DNA of 64,000 nt from JAALLB01 sp964502215. GTDB taxonomy: Bacteria; Pseudomonadota; Alphaproteobacteria; Rhizobiales; Rhizobiaceae. The stretch spans positions 1-64,000 of the forward strand of contig CAZCUN010000001.1 of NCBI GenBank assembly GCA_964502215.1, in the 5' to 3' direction. A program made the translations under genes and the position numbers. Position 1 is the stretch's first letter, and every line of letters begins with the position of its first letter. Below are positions 17,450 to 26,035 of this stretch, one piece after another. The notes below the pieces were generated by a model. The model did no database searches. It was not told where the DNA came from and saw only the letters and a program-made list of their open reading frames with translations.

Positions 17450-18101
17450 AGATTTGCAACCTCCCTGAATTTAAAACAAGACGACGTGCATCATATTGGT
17501 CCATCAAACTTAAATCGTGTGTTGCAATCACAACGGATGTGCCTGAACGGTGTAGTTCGATAAACAAGCGAAGAATACGTCTTGCAAGGGGAGGGTCAAC
17601 ATTACCAGTTGGCTCATCTGCCAGAAGGACATCTGGTTGATCAATAAGCGCTCTTGCAATTGCAGCCCTTTGTTTTTCGCCGCCTGATAAAACAGGTGGG
17701 TGTACATGCATTCGATCACCAAGACCAACCCAATCCAAGAGATCACGCACGTCTTGGCGGTAGTTTTGTTCCATCTTGCCGCGAACCAGTAAGGGTAGGG
17801 CGACATTTTCATAGGTTGTTAGATGATCTAGCAATCTAAAATCTTGAAAGACCACACCAACTTTACGCCTTATGATTGGCATTTGCTGAGGGCGAATGGT
17901 AGAGGCTTCTTTTCCAAAGACTTTTACCAGCCCGCGCGTTGGACGTAATGACAATAGCATTAATCTTAGAAGACTTGTCTTACCAGCACCAGATGGGCCA
18001 GTTAAAAACTGAAAGGTATTAGGAGCAACCTGAAACGATAGGTCACTTAGAACTTCACGCCCGATACCGTATCTCAGACCAACATTTTCAAAACTTATCA
18101 A
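17442..18101 (-). CDS. ftsE: Cell division ATP-binding protein FtsE
   Basis: A 219-residue ABC ATPase. Walker A is GPSGAGKTS (residues 35-43), the signature is LSGGEKQRAAIARAL, Walker B is VLLADEPTGNVDP, and the switch His is in VVIATHDLSLM. The opening MISFENVGLRYGIGREVL matches FtsE. It couples ATP hydrolysis to FtsX at the septum. The promoter region upstream contains a CtrA box (18152-18168) readable on both strands, suggesting cell-cycle control, as for other division genes in this class. Confidence 0.95.
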   Translation of the reverse strand: MISFENVGLRYGIGREVLSDLSFQVAPNTFQFLTGPSGAGKTSLLRLMLLSLRPTRGLVKVFGKEASTIRPQQMPIIRRKVGVVFQDFRLLDHLTTYENVALPLLVRGKMEQNYRQDVRDLLDWVGLGDRMHVHPPVLSGGEKQRAAIARALIDQPDVLLADEPTGNVDPPLARRILRLFIELHRSGTSVVIATHDLSLMDQYDARRLVLNSGRLQIYD

Positions 18102-18151
18102 GACTGTGGTACCTGCTTTTTCTATATTAAGGTTTTTGTTGCCAGTTTATG

Positions 18152-18168
18152 GTTAATGCAGAATTAAC
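18152..18168. promoter_or_regulatory. CtrA-type box GTTAA-N7-TTAAC
   Basis: TTAA at 18153-18156, a 7-base spacer and TTAAC at 18164-18168 give a full match to the CtrA consensus. The extra G at 18152 makes it match on both strands. It lies between divergent ftsE (start 18101) and the zinc-ribbon gene (start 18238), so it could act on either. CtrA binding is inferred from the motif alone. Confidence 0.55.
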
Positions 18169-18237
18169 ATGTTTGGCTTATCAGATTCATCTAAGAGTTC
18201 AAAATAATGTTTTTATTCAGGTGTGAGTAGCCATTTA

Positions 18238-18906
18238 ATGAAGCATGAAAAAACTATAATTGCTTGTCCTGCGTGTGAATATGAACGCAATTCAAAGGGG
18301 CAGCCTGTTGAGCGCAATGGTCAGATGCAATGTCTGGATTGCAGTTCTACTTGGCGTGAACTTAGTACTGCACATGAAACGGTCAAAAACGCCAAACCAA
18401 AAACACGCGCAAGACAACTAGCTGAGCAAGTTACTTTTAAAGAGCCAGAACCTGAATTAAATAAAAATGATTATGCCTTCGCCAATAAATATCAAAGTGT
18501 AATACCGTCTTATCGGCCTGGATTTGGCGTTGGTCTGTCTGTCTTTGCGGCCTGTTTGCTATTTCTTGGGTTATACCTTGGGTTGATGTTTCTAGAGCAT
18601 GGTAAGACCCAATCAGCCCAAGTATTTGATAAGCTTCAAATTAGCGATATAAAAATTGAAGAGCAAGTTCGGCGCAATGGTCAAAAAGTTTTTACCGTTA
18701 AAGGTCTGGTGTCTAATCCAACTGATGGGTCTAAGTCGATTCCGCGTATTGCTATTATATTGCGCAAACAAAATGGTAGTGAAATAACGCGCTGGTATTA
18801 TAACTCATCGCTTGTATCTTTAAGGTCTGGGGGAAAATCTCGCTTTGCCAGTTCCATACAGTATGATACGCCAATTGTGGCTTATGCCGAGGCTGTATTT
18901 AAATAA
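18238..18906 (+). CDS. Zinc-ribbon (MJ0042-type) membrane protein
   Basis: A 222-residue protein with a two-CxxC N-terminal zinc ribbon (IACPACEYE... MQCLDCSSTW). A charged linker follows, then one membrane helix (FGVGLSVFAACLLFLGLYLGLMF), and an exported C-terminal domain (VFTVKGLVSNPTDGSKSIPR) resembling the DUF3426 beta-sandwich. This layout is common upstream of hpt and divergent from ftsE in Hyphomicrobiales. Its role is not established. ATG 18238 is chosen over an in-frame GTG at 18223, as neither has a strong ribosome site. The gene is followed after twelve bases by hpt. Confidence 0.8.
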   Translation: MKHEKTIIACPACEYERNSKGQPVERNGQMQCLDCSSTWRELSTAHETVKNAKPKTRARQLAEQVTFKEPEPELNKNDYAFANKYQSVIPSYRPGFGVGLSVFAACLLFLGLYLGLMFLEHGKTQSAQVFDKLQISDIKIEEQVRRNGQKVFTVKGLVSNPTDGSKSIPRIAIILRKQNGSEITRWYYNSSLVSLRSGGKSRFASSIQYDTPIVAYAEAVFK

Positions 18907-18918
18907 GAGTGAGTTTTT

Positions 18919-19461
18919 ATGCCAATCGTTAGAGATAAGAAAATCGAAGTGCTTTTCAGCGCAGAAGATATTGCTAAGCGCAATAGTGAGTTGGCAGAAG
19001 AAATAGTTCTTAGCGATTTAAAAAATCCGCTTGTTATATCGATTCTAAAAGGGTCATTTGTGTTTGCAGCTGATTTGATAAGAGCGCTCCATAAAGCAGG
19101 GCTTTCGCCTGAAGTGGAGTTTATCTCAATCACCAGTTATGGGGGCGGAACACAAGCAACTCAACCAAAAGTTCTTCGTGATGTAGAAAGTGATGTTGAA
19201 GGTCGAGATGTGATTATCATTGATGATATTCTTGAGTCTGGTGGCACTCTGAAATTTACAAGAGATCTTATGCTAGAGCGTGGTGCAAATCATGTTTCGC
19301 TTATCGCCTTACTTGATAAAGCTGAGCGTCGTAGCCATGAGGTTGAAGCCGATTTTATTGGGTTTCATTGTCCTGATAAATTCGTCGTTGGCTATGGTAT
19401 GGATGTTGGTCATGCGTTTCGCGAATTACCGTTTGTTGGTGTGGTAACTGGTGACGCTTAA
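18919..19461 (+). CDS. hpt: Hypoxanthine phosphoribosyltransferase
   Basis: A 180-residue type I PRTase that salvages hypoxanthine (and often guanine) to IMP/GMP using PRPP. The PRPP loop DVIIIDDILESGGTL is intact. PLVISILKGSFVFAADLIRAL and EFISITSYGGGT are the usual flanking motifs, and DKFVVGYGMDVGHAFRELPF closes the active site. It lies twelve bases downstream of the zinc-ribbon gene, so the two are probably co-transcribed. Its stop directly abuts the convergent TIGR02302 gene. Confidence 0.95.
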   Translation: MPIVRDKKIEVLFSAEDIAKRNSELAEEIVLSDLKNPLVISILKGSFVFAADLIRALHKAGLSPEVEFISITSYGGGTQATQPKVLRDVESDVEGRDVIIIDDILESGGTLKFTRDLMLERGANHVSLIALLDKAERRSHEVEADFIGFHCPDKFVVGYGMDVGHAFRELPFVGVVTGDA

Positions 19462-22161
19462 TTATTCACTTTTCAAGAGGCGCTCAAGATAATCTTTTTC
19501 AATAATAGGATTATCTGGAATAGCCAGTCTATCACGAATTGCTTCTAAAATTCGTCTTGCTCTTTGAGAGTTTAGTTCACCTGGTATTTTAACATCAGAG
19601 TCTGCGGTTAGCCCTTCGCCTTCTTCACGGCCAAGTGGGTCTGAACCGCGTCTTTGCGAACTGCTTTGGCCTTGACCATTTTGTTGAGACTGTTGTTGTC
19701 CGCCTTGCTGGCGGTCACCTGCCATTTGCTGCATCATGTTTTGTGCGCCTTGGCGTAAAGCTTCTAGTGCTTGTCCTTGGTCAGTTCCAGCTCCTGCTGC
19801 ATTGCCTTCACCAAGGTTTTCACCAGCCTGCCCCATCTCTCTTTGGGCTTCTCCTAATTCTTGTGGTTGGTCTAGTCCTAGCTCTTCAAGCTTTTGACCA
19901 AGCTCACCTAATTGCTTTTGTAAAGCCTCTTGTTGCTGGCGCAATGATTCTAGTGCTTGAGCAAACTCTTCTTGTGTCATTTGGCCTTGTTGACCCTGCT
20001 GCCCTTGCTGACTTTGCTGGCCTTGTTGTTGTCCAGGTTGATTGCCTTCTTGCTGCTGACCCTGTTGCTGCTGACCTTGCTGTTGTTGGCCCTGTTGTTG
20101 TTGACCTTGTTGTTGTTGACCTTGCTGTTGCTGGTTTTGCTCGTTGTTAGGACGCAAGCCTTGTTCTTGTTGGCGCTGCATGCGGAAGGATTCTTCCATT
20201 AGACGTTGTTGCTCTTGCATCAATTCGCTAAGTTTATCTAAATTCTGATTTAACTCATTACCCTCTGCTTGGCGTTGCTGTTGGTGTTGACCTGCGCGAA
20301 GGTTATCCATCATTCGTTGCATTTCACTAAGCATTTGTCTTGCTGCGTCTTTTGAACCTGATTTAGCCAAATCTTCTATTTGATTCATCATTCGCTCAAG
20401 ATCGTTTTGAGTTAGTTGTTGCGCATCGTTTTGTTCGAAAGGGTTTTGCGCTTGTGGGTTTTGGCGCGCTTGTTCTGCCAGAGCTTGCATCATTTCGTTC
20501 ATAGCCTGACGTAATTCTTGCATTAAGCGATCGATTTCCTCTTGAGAAGCGCCATTTTCAAGTGCTTCACTTAGTTTTTCTTGTGCTTCACGTAAGTTGC
20601 GCTCTGCATCACTTAAGTCACCAAACTCAACGGCTAGAGCAATTTCCCACAGTAGATCAAGAGAAGAGCGAAGATCATCATCATTGTTTGAATCGACTAT
20701 TCTGCGATAGGCAACGCGCATTGCAAGAATTGCATTTTGATTATCGATGTATTCTTCTGGCCCGCGTGAAACAGCGTCCAAAAGATCTGCTACATAACGC
20801 TGTTTATTTGCATCCAGTGCCAGAATTCTACGCTGTTCAATGATTGCCTGTGCCAGTGGTTTTGAAAAACGACGACCTGGTAATGTTATTTCACGAGTTT
20901 CAGTGACGCCTATTTGCTTGGCGTCGTCTGTTGCTTCAAGTTGAATGGAAACTTGGCCACCAGCCCAAGGGTGTTGTGTAAGATCGCGGTTTGTTTTGGA
21001 GGTTCCTTTTTTCGCTCTAAATCGCGGTAGTGGTAAATCAACTTCTGGCGCTTCAACCAAAGGCCTTGCATTTGGGTCCGCTTCTTCCAGTGTTTCAATA
21101 ATGGCTCTTGCGCTTACAACGCCATAATCATCTTTGACGCTATAACCCAACTCAAGAGAGCCTGATAGCGCGGCTATTGGTTGGTCTACAAATGCAATTT
21201 CTGGTGCTTGATCTTCAAGGATTGCAACCCCCCATTGGGCTAAGTCTTTATCACGATGAGTTAGGCGAAGTATGCTGTCTTCTTGAAGTAAGAACTTATA
21301 TTCAATCTCTTCGGCACTATCTATATTGGCTTGCGGTAGAAGGGCTTGTTCGTTTTTTGTTTCGCCGCTCAGTAATTTAACGTCGCTATCGCCAATGATG
21401 CGTAAGAAGAACTCACTACCAGTTGGAACACTCAGACTTTTGATTGTTTCTTCACCTTGACTTAGCGATAAATAAATCGGGGGTTTACGTGTGTAAGCTG
21501 GATGATTTATCCAAGCATCCATGCGGGTCAGTAATTCAGTAGTATTTTCGTGCTTGATGTAGCTGTCAGAAAGCTTTCCACCGACAGATGAAAACGAAAA
21601 GAAGAATGCTGCAAAGGCAAGAATTGGTAAAATTGAGCGGATGGCAAAAGGGTCAAATCTATTTGCCTTGGGGGCAGGTGTACCAGCCGTCATGTTTTGA
21701 AGTTGGCCAGACATGCGAGATTTATGCTCACGCCATAAGATTTGTGCAAATCCATCAGGCTCGCCCATAGCCATCTCATCACTTTGTGCGGTGATTGGTC
21801 TATGATCAAGCTCAGATTTTAACTCAATACGGCGTGTTATCTCATCACTTGTAGGACTTGAAAATAATCGCAGTGGCCAAAGTGAAACAAGGAATACAAG
21901 CCCAAATAAAATTCTTACAATCCATAAAACAACTTGTGTTTCATTGGTATCTATAATTCTCCAGCCACCAAGCCAGGAGAAAACCAAATAGAAAGATAGA
22001 ACCATAAACGCAGGGACAAGCAAGGGCCATAATTTTTCCCATACTAAAACAAGCCAAGTAGTTAGGCGTACCGCAGAGAATTTTGAGCTTGTTTTACTTG
22101 GCTTTTTCAAAAACCTTAACCTCTCGTCTAAATAAGATAATTCTAATCTAGCACAGATCAC
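19462..22161 (-). CDS. TIGR02302/DUF4175-family envelope protein, Gln-rich
   Basis: An 899-residue protein. Two or three membrane helices lie near the N-terminus (LLVPAFMVLSFYLVFSWLGGW; VVLWIVRILFGLVFLVSLWPL; and about residues 170-190), followed by a large exported domain (SVPTGSEFFLRIIGDSD; DDYGVVSARAIIE). A long Gln-rich coiled segment runs from about residue 540 to 860, including five tandem QQQQG units. The C-terminus, RRILEAIRDRLAIPDNPIIE..YLERLLK, is the conserved end of the TIGR02302 family, which sits beside lysA in alphaproteobacteria. Function is unknown. The start codon at 22161 lies 53 bases from lysA. Confidence 0.88.
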   Translation of the reverse strand: MICARLELSYLDERLRFLKKPSKTSSKFSAVRLTTWLVLVWEKLWPLLVPAFMVLSFYLVFSWLGGWRIIDTNETQVVLWIVRILFGLVFLVSLWPLRLFSSPTSDEITRRIELKSELDHRPITAQSDEMAMGEPDGFAQILWREHKSRMSGQLQNMTAGTPAPKANRFDPFAIRSILPILAFAAFFFSFSSVGGKLSDSYIKHENTTELLTRMDAWINHPAYTRKPPIYLSLSQGEETIKSLSVPTGSEFFLRIIGDSDVKLLSGETKNEQALLPQANIDSAEEIEYKFLLQEDSILRLTHRDKDLAQWGVAILEDQAPEIAFVDQPIAALSGSLELGYSVKDDYGVVSARAIIETLEEADPNARPLVEAPEVDLPLPRFRAKKGTSKTNRDLTQHPWAGGQVSIQLEATDDAKQIGVTETREITLPGRRFSKPLAQAIIEQRRILALDANKQRYVADLLDAVSRGPEEYIDNQNAILAMRVAYRRIVDSNNDDDLRSSLDLLWEIALAVEFGDLSDAERNLREAQEKLSEALENGASQEEIDRLMQELRQAMNEMMQALAEQARQNPQAQNPFEQNDAQQLTQNDLERMMNQIEDLAKSGSKDAARQMLSEMQRMMDNLRAGQHQQQRQAEGNELNQNLDKLSELMQEQQRLMEESFRMQRQQEQGLRPNNEQNQQQQGQQQQGQQQQGQQQQGQQQQGQQQEGNQPGQQQGQQSQQGQQGQQGQMTQEEFAQALESLRQQQEALQKQLGELGQKLEELGLDQPQELGEAQREMGQAGENLGEGNAAGAGTDQGQALEALRQGAQNMMQQMAGDRQQGGQQQSQQNGQGQSSSQRRGSDPLGREEGEGLTADSDVKIPGELNSQRARRILEAIRDRLAIPDNPIIEKDYLERLLKSE
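20051..20134 (-). repeat. In-frame 15-bp tandem repeats coding QQQQG
   Basis: About five 15-base units encode QQQQG in the TIGR02302 protein, embedded in a wider Q/G-rich stretch (about 19984-20140). The units differ mainly at synonymous positions. This suggests selection to keep the peptide, although slippage-driven length change is possible. Confidence 0.8.
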
Positions 22162-22214
22162 GTCTATTTCGAGGCCATTGTGTCATAGATTGCGAATTTG
22201 TGATTAAGATGGAT

Positions 22215-23480
22215 TTAAAGCCAGCTTGGTAAAGAATCCATGGCAATTAAGTCTTCTACTGTTTGGCGTGGACGAATGACATGAAATTCATCACCATTTA
22301 CCAAAACTTCAGGCACAAGTGCGCGGGTGTTATATGTTCCTGCTTGCACAGCTCCGTAAGCACCTGCTGAACCAACAGCAAATAAATCACCCGGTTTTAA
22401 TGCGGGTAAATTTCTATCCTTAGCCATAAAGTCACCTGTTTCACAAACAGGGCCAACTAAGTCTCCTTTTATGGGGGGCTTAGTAAGAATTGCTTCCTCA
22501 ATGGGGCTGATTTCGTGCCAAGCTTCATATAGCGTTGGGCGAATGAGGTCATTCATTGCGGTATCTGCAATGATAAAAGTTTTTTCGCCTGATGGCTTAA
22601 TATAAATTACCTCACCAACCAGTATGCCTGCATTGCCAGCAATCATTCGACCGGGTTCAAAGGCGACTTCACAATCCAATTCTTTGACGTGCTTTTTGAC
22701 GATTTGTGCATATGCCTCTGGTTCTGGCGGGGGAGAGTTATCATTTTTATATGGAATACCCAAGCCGCCACCGACATCGACATGAGCAATTTCATGCCCC
22801 TCAGCGCGTAGTTCTGTAATCAGTTCTTTTAATCTTGCAAAGGCCTTATCGAAAGGTTCTAGCTTTTCTATTTGACTGCCAATATGCATATCGATGCCGC
22901 TAACTTTTAAGCCAGGAAGAGAGGCCGCAAGCGCATAGGTTTTTATGGCATCTTCGCGAGGGATGCCAAATTTATCACCTGCTTTGCCTGTTGAAATTTT
23001 CTCATGGGTTTCTGCATCTACATCTGGATTAATGCGTAGAGATACTGGCGCAGTTTTACCCATTTCAGTTGCACATATTGAAAGTTGATGAAGTTCAGGA
23101 ATGGATTCTACATTGAAGCAAAATATACCCGCTTCTAATGCGGCTTGCATTTCTTGCTTTGTTTTGCCTACGCCTGAGAACATGATCTTGTCAGCTGTTA
23201 TTCCAGCGGCAAGTGCGCGTTGTAATTCACCTTGTGAAACGACATCAGCGCCACAACCAAGATTTGCTAGGGTCGTTAGAACGGCCTGATTGGAATTTGC
23301 TTTCATTGCGTAACAGACTTTTGCTTCTATGTCTGAAAAGGCATCAGCAAAAACAGTATAGTGGCGTGTTAATGTTGCAGTTGAATAGCAATAAAACGGT
23401 GTTCCAACCTGCTTTGCAATTTCAGGAATAGAAACATTTTCTGCGTGTAAAATACCATCGATGTAATGAAAGTGATTCAT
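22215..23480 (-). CDS. lysA: Diaminopimelate decarboxylase
   Basis: A 421-residue fold-type III PLP enzyme converting meso-diaminopimelate to lysine. The PLP lysine is K60 in KVCYAMKANSN. The glycine loop is HVDVGGGLGIPY, and the second active site is GPVCETGDFMAKDR with AGAYGAVQAGTYN. Length is normal. It lies 50 bases downstream of the small lipoprotein gene and is in the same direction as argH upstream, a standard Hyphomicrobiales order (argH-lipoprotein-lysA-TIGR02302). Confidence 0.96.
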   Translation of the reverse strand: MNHFHYIDGILHAENVSIPEIAKQVGTPFYCYSTATLTRHYTVFADAFSDIEAKVCYAMKANSNQAVLTTLANLGCGADVVSQGELQRALAAGITADKIMFSGVGKTKQEMQAALEAGIFCFNVESIPELHQLSICATEMGKTAPVSLRINPDVDAETHEKISTGKAGDKFGIPREDAIKTYALAASLPGLKVSGIDMHIGSQIEKLEPFDKAFARLKELITELRAEGHEIAHVDVGGGLGIPYKNDNSPPPEPEAYAQIVKKHVKELDCEVAFEPGRMIAGNAGILVGEVIYIKPSGEKTFIIADTAMNDLIRPTLYEAWHEISPIEEAILTKPPIKGDLVGPVCETGDFMAKDRNLPALKPGDLFAVGSAGAYGAVQAGTYNTRALVPEVLVNGDEFHVIRPRQTVEDLIAMDSLPSWL

Positions 23481-23530
23481 AAAAATACCTGTAGAATAAA
23501 AGAAGTGGGCTAGGCTTTTATAGTCTTTAT

Positions 23531-23755
23531 TTAGAGAAGACCATCAAGGATAAAAGGTTTATCAATTTTTTCTTTTACAGGTTGTTCAGGTGCGTTAGCG
23601 CCACCTTCTGGTTTTAAGATATTGCCTTGTGTCGTTTCATTTTGTGTAGTGCCTGGTAGTTCTAATGCGCCACGACGACCACAACTTGCCACAGCCATTG
23701 CTAACACTAGCAATAGCACAATATGAAACATTGGTTTGTTTAGGCTATAAGCCAT
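23531..23755 (-). CDS. Small lipoprotein, LptM (YifL)-like
   Basis: A 74-residue protein with a lipoprotein signal: hydrophobic core MFHIVLLLVLAMAVAS, then lipobox VASC with Cys at about residue 26, and the mature start CGRRGALELPG. This C-G-(x)-(x)-G-x-LELP pattern is that of LptM/YifL, which assists the LptD outer-membrane lipopolysaccharide translocon in enterobacteria. The gene stands between argH and lysA as usual. The remainder (VKEKIDKPFILDGLL) is short and probably disordered. Transfer of the LptM role to this protein is inference. Confidence 0.85.
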   Translation of the reverse strand: MAYSLNKPMFHIVLLLVLAMAVASCGRRGALELPGTTQNETTQGNILKPEGGANAPEQPVKEKIDKPFILDGLL

Positions 23756-23807
23756 TTTTCATATCCCGTTCAATTCAAGAACCATATTCGACAGATGCCG
23801 CGTAATG

Positions 23808-25208
23808 TCAAATGTTCTTAAGGCGATTTTTCCAGTATTCGACTTGATTGCGTACATTTTCAGGCGCTGTTCCGCCAAAACTTGTTCTGCTTGCTACAGA
23901 TGCTTCTACGGTTAGAACTGTATAAATACCATCGGTGATGCTTTCGTGAATTTCTTTAAATTGAGCAAGTGTTAATTCGGCAAGCTCTTTATTCTCACTT
24001 TCAGCTAAAGCAACGGCTGAGCCTGTTACGTGATGGGCATCTCTAAATGGCAAGCCTGCTTCTCGTACTAGCCAATCGGCAAGATCTGTTGCGGTTGAAT
24101 AACCAGAGCCAGCGGCATTTTTCATGGCTTGTTTATTGATTGTCATATCAGAGATCATGCCAGTCATTGCTGCTAAACAAAGCTCTAGAGTTTCAGCTGC
24201 ATCAAACACGCCTTCTTTATCTTCTTGCATATCTTTTGAGTAGGTGAGGGGTAGCCCCTTCATGACAGTTAAAAGCCCAACGAGCGAACCGTTCACACGG
24301 CCAATTTTACCACGAACAAGTTCTGCGGCATCAGGGTTTTTCTTTTGCGGCATGATGGATGAGCCTGTTGAGAACTTATCTGACAGTGAGACAAACCCAA
24401 ACTGCGGCGTTGACCAAATTACGATCTCTTCTGCAAAACGCGATAAATGCGTACCGCATATGCTAGCGGCAGATAAAAACTCTAAAGCAAAATCACGGTC
24501 TGAAACTGTATCCAAAGAATTTCTTGTAGGCTCTCTAAATTCGAGTGCTTGAGCTGTCATGTGACGGTCAATGTTAAAGCCAGTTCCCGCAAGAGCTGCT
24601 GACCCGAGCGGACACTCATTCATACGCTCGTGCGCGTCTTTCATACGCGAATAATCTCGCGCTAACATTTCAACATAAGCTAAACAATGATGGCCAAAGG
24701 TTACTGGTTGTGCGGTTTGCAAATGCGTAAAGCCTGGCATTAACGTATCTGCGTGTTCTTCTGCTTTGGCTAATAATGCTTCAATCAGCTTTAGGATATT
24801 GATTTGCGTTTCTTCAGCTTGGATTCTTACCCACATTCTAAAATCAAGCGCTACTTGGTCGTTGCGCGAACGTGCTGTGTGGAGGCGCCCTGCCGCATCG
24901 CCAATTAACTCGCGAAGTCGAGATTCTACATTCATGTGAATGTCTTCAAGCGCACGTGAAAATTTAAATGTGCCTGATTCAATCTCTGACGAAATTGTGT
25001 CTAAACCAGTAATGATTTCCTTTGCATCTTCGTTTGATATAATGTCTTGTGTTGCCAACATAGAGGCATGGGCTTTTGAGCCTGCAATGTCTTGAGCATA
25101 GAGTTTTTGGTCAAAATCAATTGAAGCGTTGATTTCTTCCATGATGGCATCAGGCCCTGAGGCGAAGCGTCCGCCCCACATCTTGTTGCCAGTTGTATCC
25201 TTGCTCAT
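23808..25208 (-). CDS. argH: Argininosuccinate lyase
   Basis: A 466-residue fumarase/aspartase-superfamily enzyme that splits argininosuccinate to arginine and fumarate. The signature is GSSIMPQKKNPD, with TARSRNDQVALDFRMW and GFTHLQTAQPVTFGHH also present. I place the start at ATG 25208 (MSKDTTGNKMWGGRF), which has a GGAGAC ribosome site. A longer in-frame reading to 25340 would cover the divergent tlpA start and has no family support. The divergent gap to tlpA is 43 bases. Confidence 0.96.
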   Translation of the reverse strand: MSKDTTGNKMWGGRFASGPDAIMEEINASIDFDQKLYAQDIAGSKAHASMLATQDIISNEDAKEIITGLDTISSEIESGTFKFSRALEDIHMNVESRLRELIGDAAGRLHTARSRNDQVALDFRMWVRIQAEETQINILKLIEALLAKAEEHADTLMPGFTHLQTAQPVTFGHHCLAYVEMLARDYSRMKDAHERMNECPLGSAALAGTGFNIDRHMTAQALEFREPTRNSLDTVSDRDFALEFLSAASICGTHLSRFAEEIVIWSTPQFGFVSLSDKFSTGSSIMPQKKNPDAAELVRGKIGRVNGSLVGLLTVMKGLPLTYSKDMQEDKEGVFDAAETLELCLAAMTGMISDMTINKQAMKNAAGSGYSTATDLADWLVREAGLPFRDAHHVTGSAVALAESENKELAELTLAQFKEIHESITDGIYTVLTVEASVASRTSFGGTAPENVRNQVEYWKNRLKNI

Positions 25209-25251
25209 TATATTGTCTCCACACGAGATTAAATCAAAACGGATATACGCC

Positions 25252-25923
25252 ATGAAGACGAAACCGATAATATTGACCCTGATTGTAGCTGCAGTTCTTG
25301 GTTTAGGCCTATACGCTATTCTGGGTAGTAATAGCAACACGTCTGAACAGGTTGCTGCTTCTCAATCGGGTGAGCTGACGCGTGAGCAGTCTTGTGCCTT
25401 GTCGGTCGAGCGTGGCAAGACGATTGACGCAGCCGCTAAGGGTGATGTTGCTGCTTTTCGTGGTGTTGAAGATCCACTGGATATGATTGCGACGATTAGC
25501 TTTAAAGATGGCGAGGGCAACGATAAAACTTTGGCTGATTGGAAGGGGCGTGTTGTTTTATTAAATCTATGGGCAACCTGGTGCCCGCCATGCCGAGAAG
25601 AAATGCCTTGGCTAGAAGAATTAGAAGTCGCAAGAGGCAGTGAAAAGTTTCAGGTCGTGCCAATTAGTATTGACCAAGGTGATAAAGCAAAGCCGCTTGA
25701 TTTTTTAAATTCAATCGAAGTGAAAGCGATGCCTTTCATGCAGGACAGCACGATGAATGCTTTTCATAATTTACGAAAAAAGGGGGTGGCCTTAGGCATG
25801 CCAACGACTTTGCTTGTAGATACAAATGGCTGCGCTCTAGGCGTGTTGAACGGCCCTGCGCATTGGGCAAGCGATGATGCAAAGGCGTTGATTGATGCAG
25901 CGCTTGGGTTGGGTGAAGTTTGA
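25252..25923 (+). CDS. tlpA: TlpA-family thiol:disulfide reductase
   Basis: A 223-residue exported thioredoxin-fold protein. The N-terminal membrane anchor is ILTLIVAAVLGLGLYAILG. The redoxin domain carries the active site WATWCPPCREEMPWLEEL and the cis-Pro region LGMPTTLLVD. In rhizobia, TlpA divergent from argH keeps cytochrome oxidase assembly cysteines reduced. The start ATG 25252 fits that N-terminus. Upstream in-frame codons overlap argH and are rejected. A bidirectional terminator follows at 25941-25970. Confidence 0.92.
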   Translation: MKTKPIILTLIVAAVLGLGLYAILGSNSNTSEQVAASQSGELTREQSCALSVERGKTIDAAAKGDVAAFRGVEDPLDMIATISFKDGEGNDKTLADWKGRVVLLNLWATWCPPCREEMPWLEELEVARGSEKFQVVPISIDQGDKAKPLDFLNSIEVKAMPFMQDSTMNAFHNLRKKGVALGMPTTLLVDTNGCALGVLNGPAHWASDDAKALIDAALGLGEV

Positions 25924-25940
25924 TCTGAATAAATAAACTA

Positions 25941-25970
25941 AAACCCGCGCTAGTTGCCTAACGCGGGTTT
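25941..25970. terminator. Bidirectional terminator between tlpA and etfA
   Basis: AAACCCGCG (25941-25949) pairs with CGCGGGTTT (25962-25970), with extra TAG/CTA pairing inside the loop. T-rich sequence follows on both strands. The hairpin serves the convergent tlpA (+) and etfA (-) transcripts. Confidence 0.85.
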
Positions 25971-25986
25971 ATTATATCTACCACAT

Positions 25987-26017
25987 TACCCCTTCGACAA
26001 ACTCAGGTTGAGGGGTA
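25987..26017. repeat. Dispersed REP-like element, copy 2
   Basis: TACCCCT (25987-25993) and AGGGGTA (26011-26017) form a perfect 7-base stem around a core that repeats positions 62-83 in inverse orientation with two mismatches. It lies between the terminator and the end of etfA. Confidence 0.55.
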
Positions 26018-26035
26018 TGAAAGTTTGACGTTGCT

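Noticed and set aside
20051..20134. CRISPR array
   Set aside because: The tandem repeats are 15-base, in frame, without spacers, and code for QQQQG. No cas genes or other spaced repeats were found in the window.
19635..20150. Leu/Val-rich open frame on the plus strand opposite the Gln-rich protein
   Set aside because: It is the antisense reading of QQQQG-type codons (CTG/TTG runs), lies wholly within the TIGR02302 gene and has no gene-like start or context.
25129..25340. Long N-terminal extensions of argH and tlpA over each other
   Set aside because: Extensions lack family similarity, and both inner ATGs fit the families (argH also has a clear ribosome site), leaving a sensible 43-base divergent promoter.
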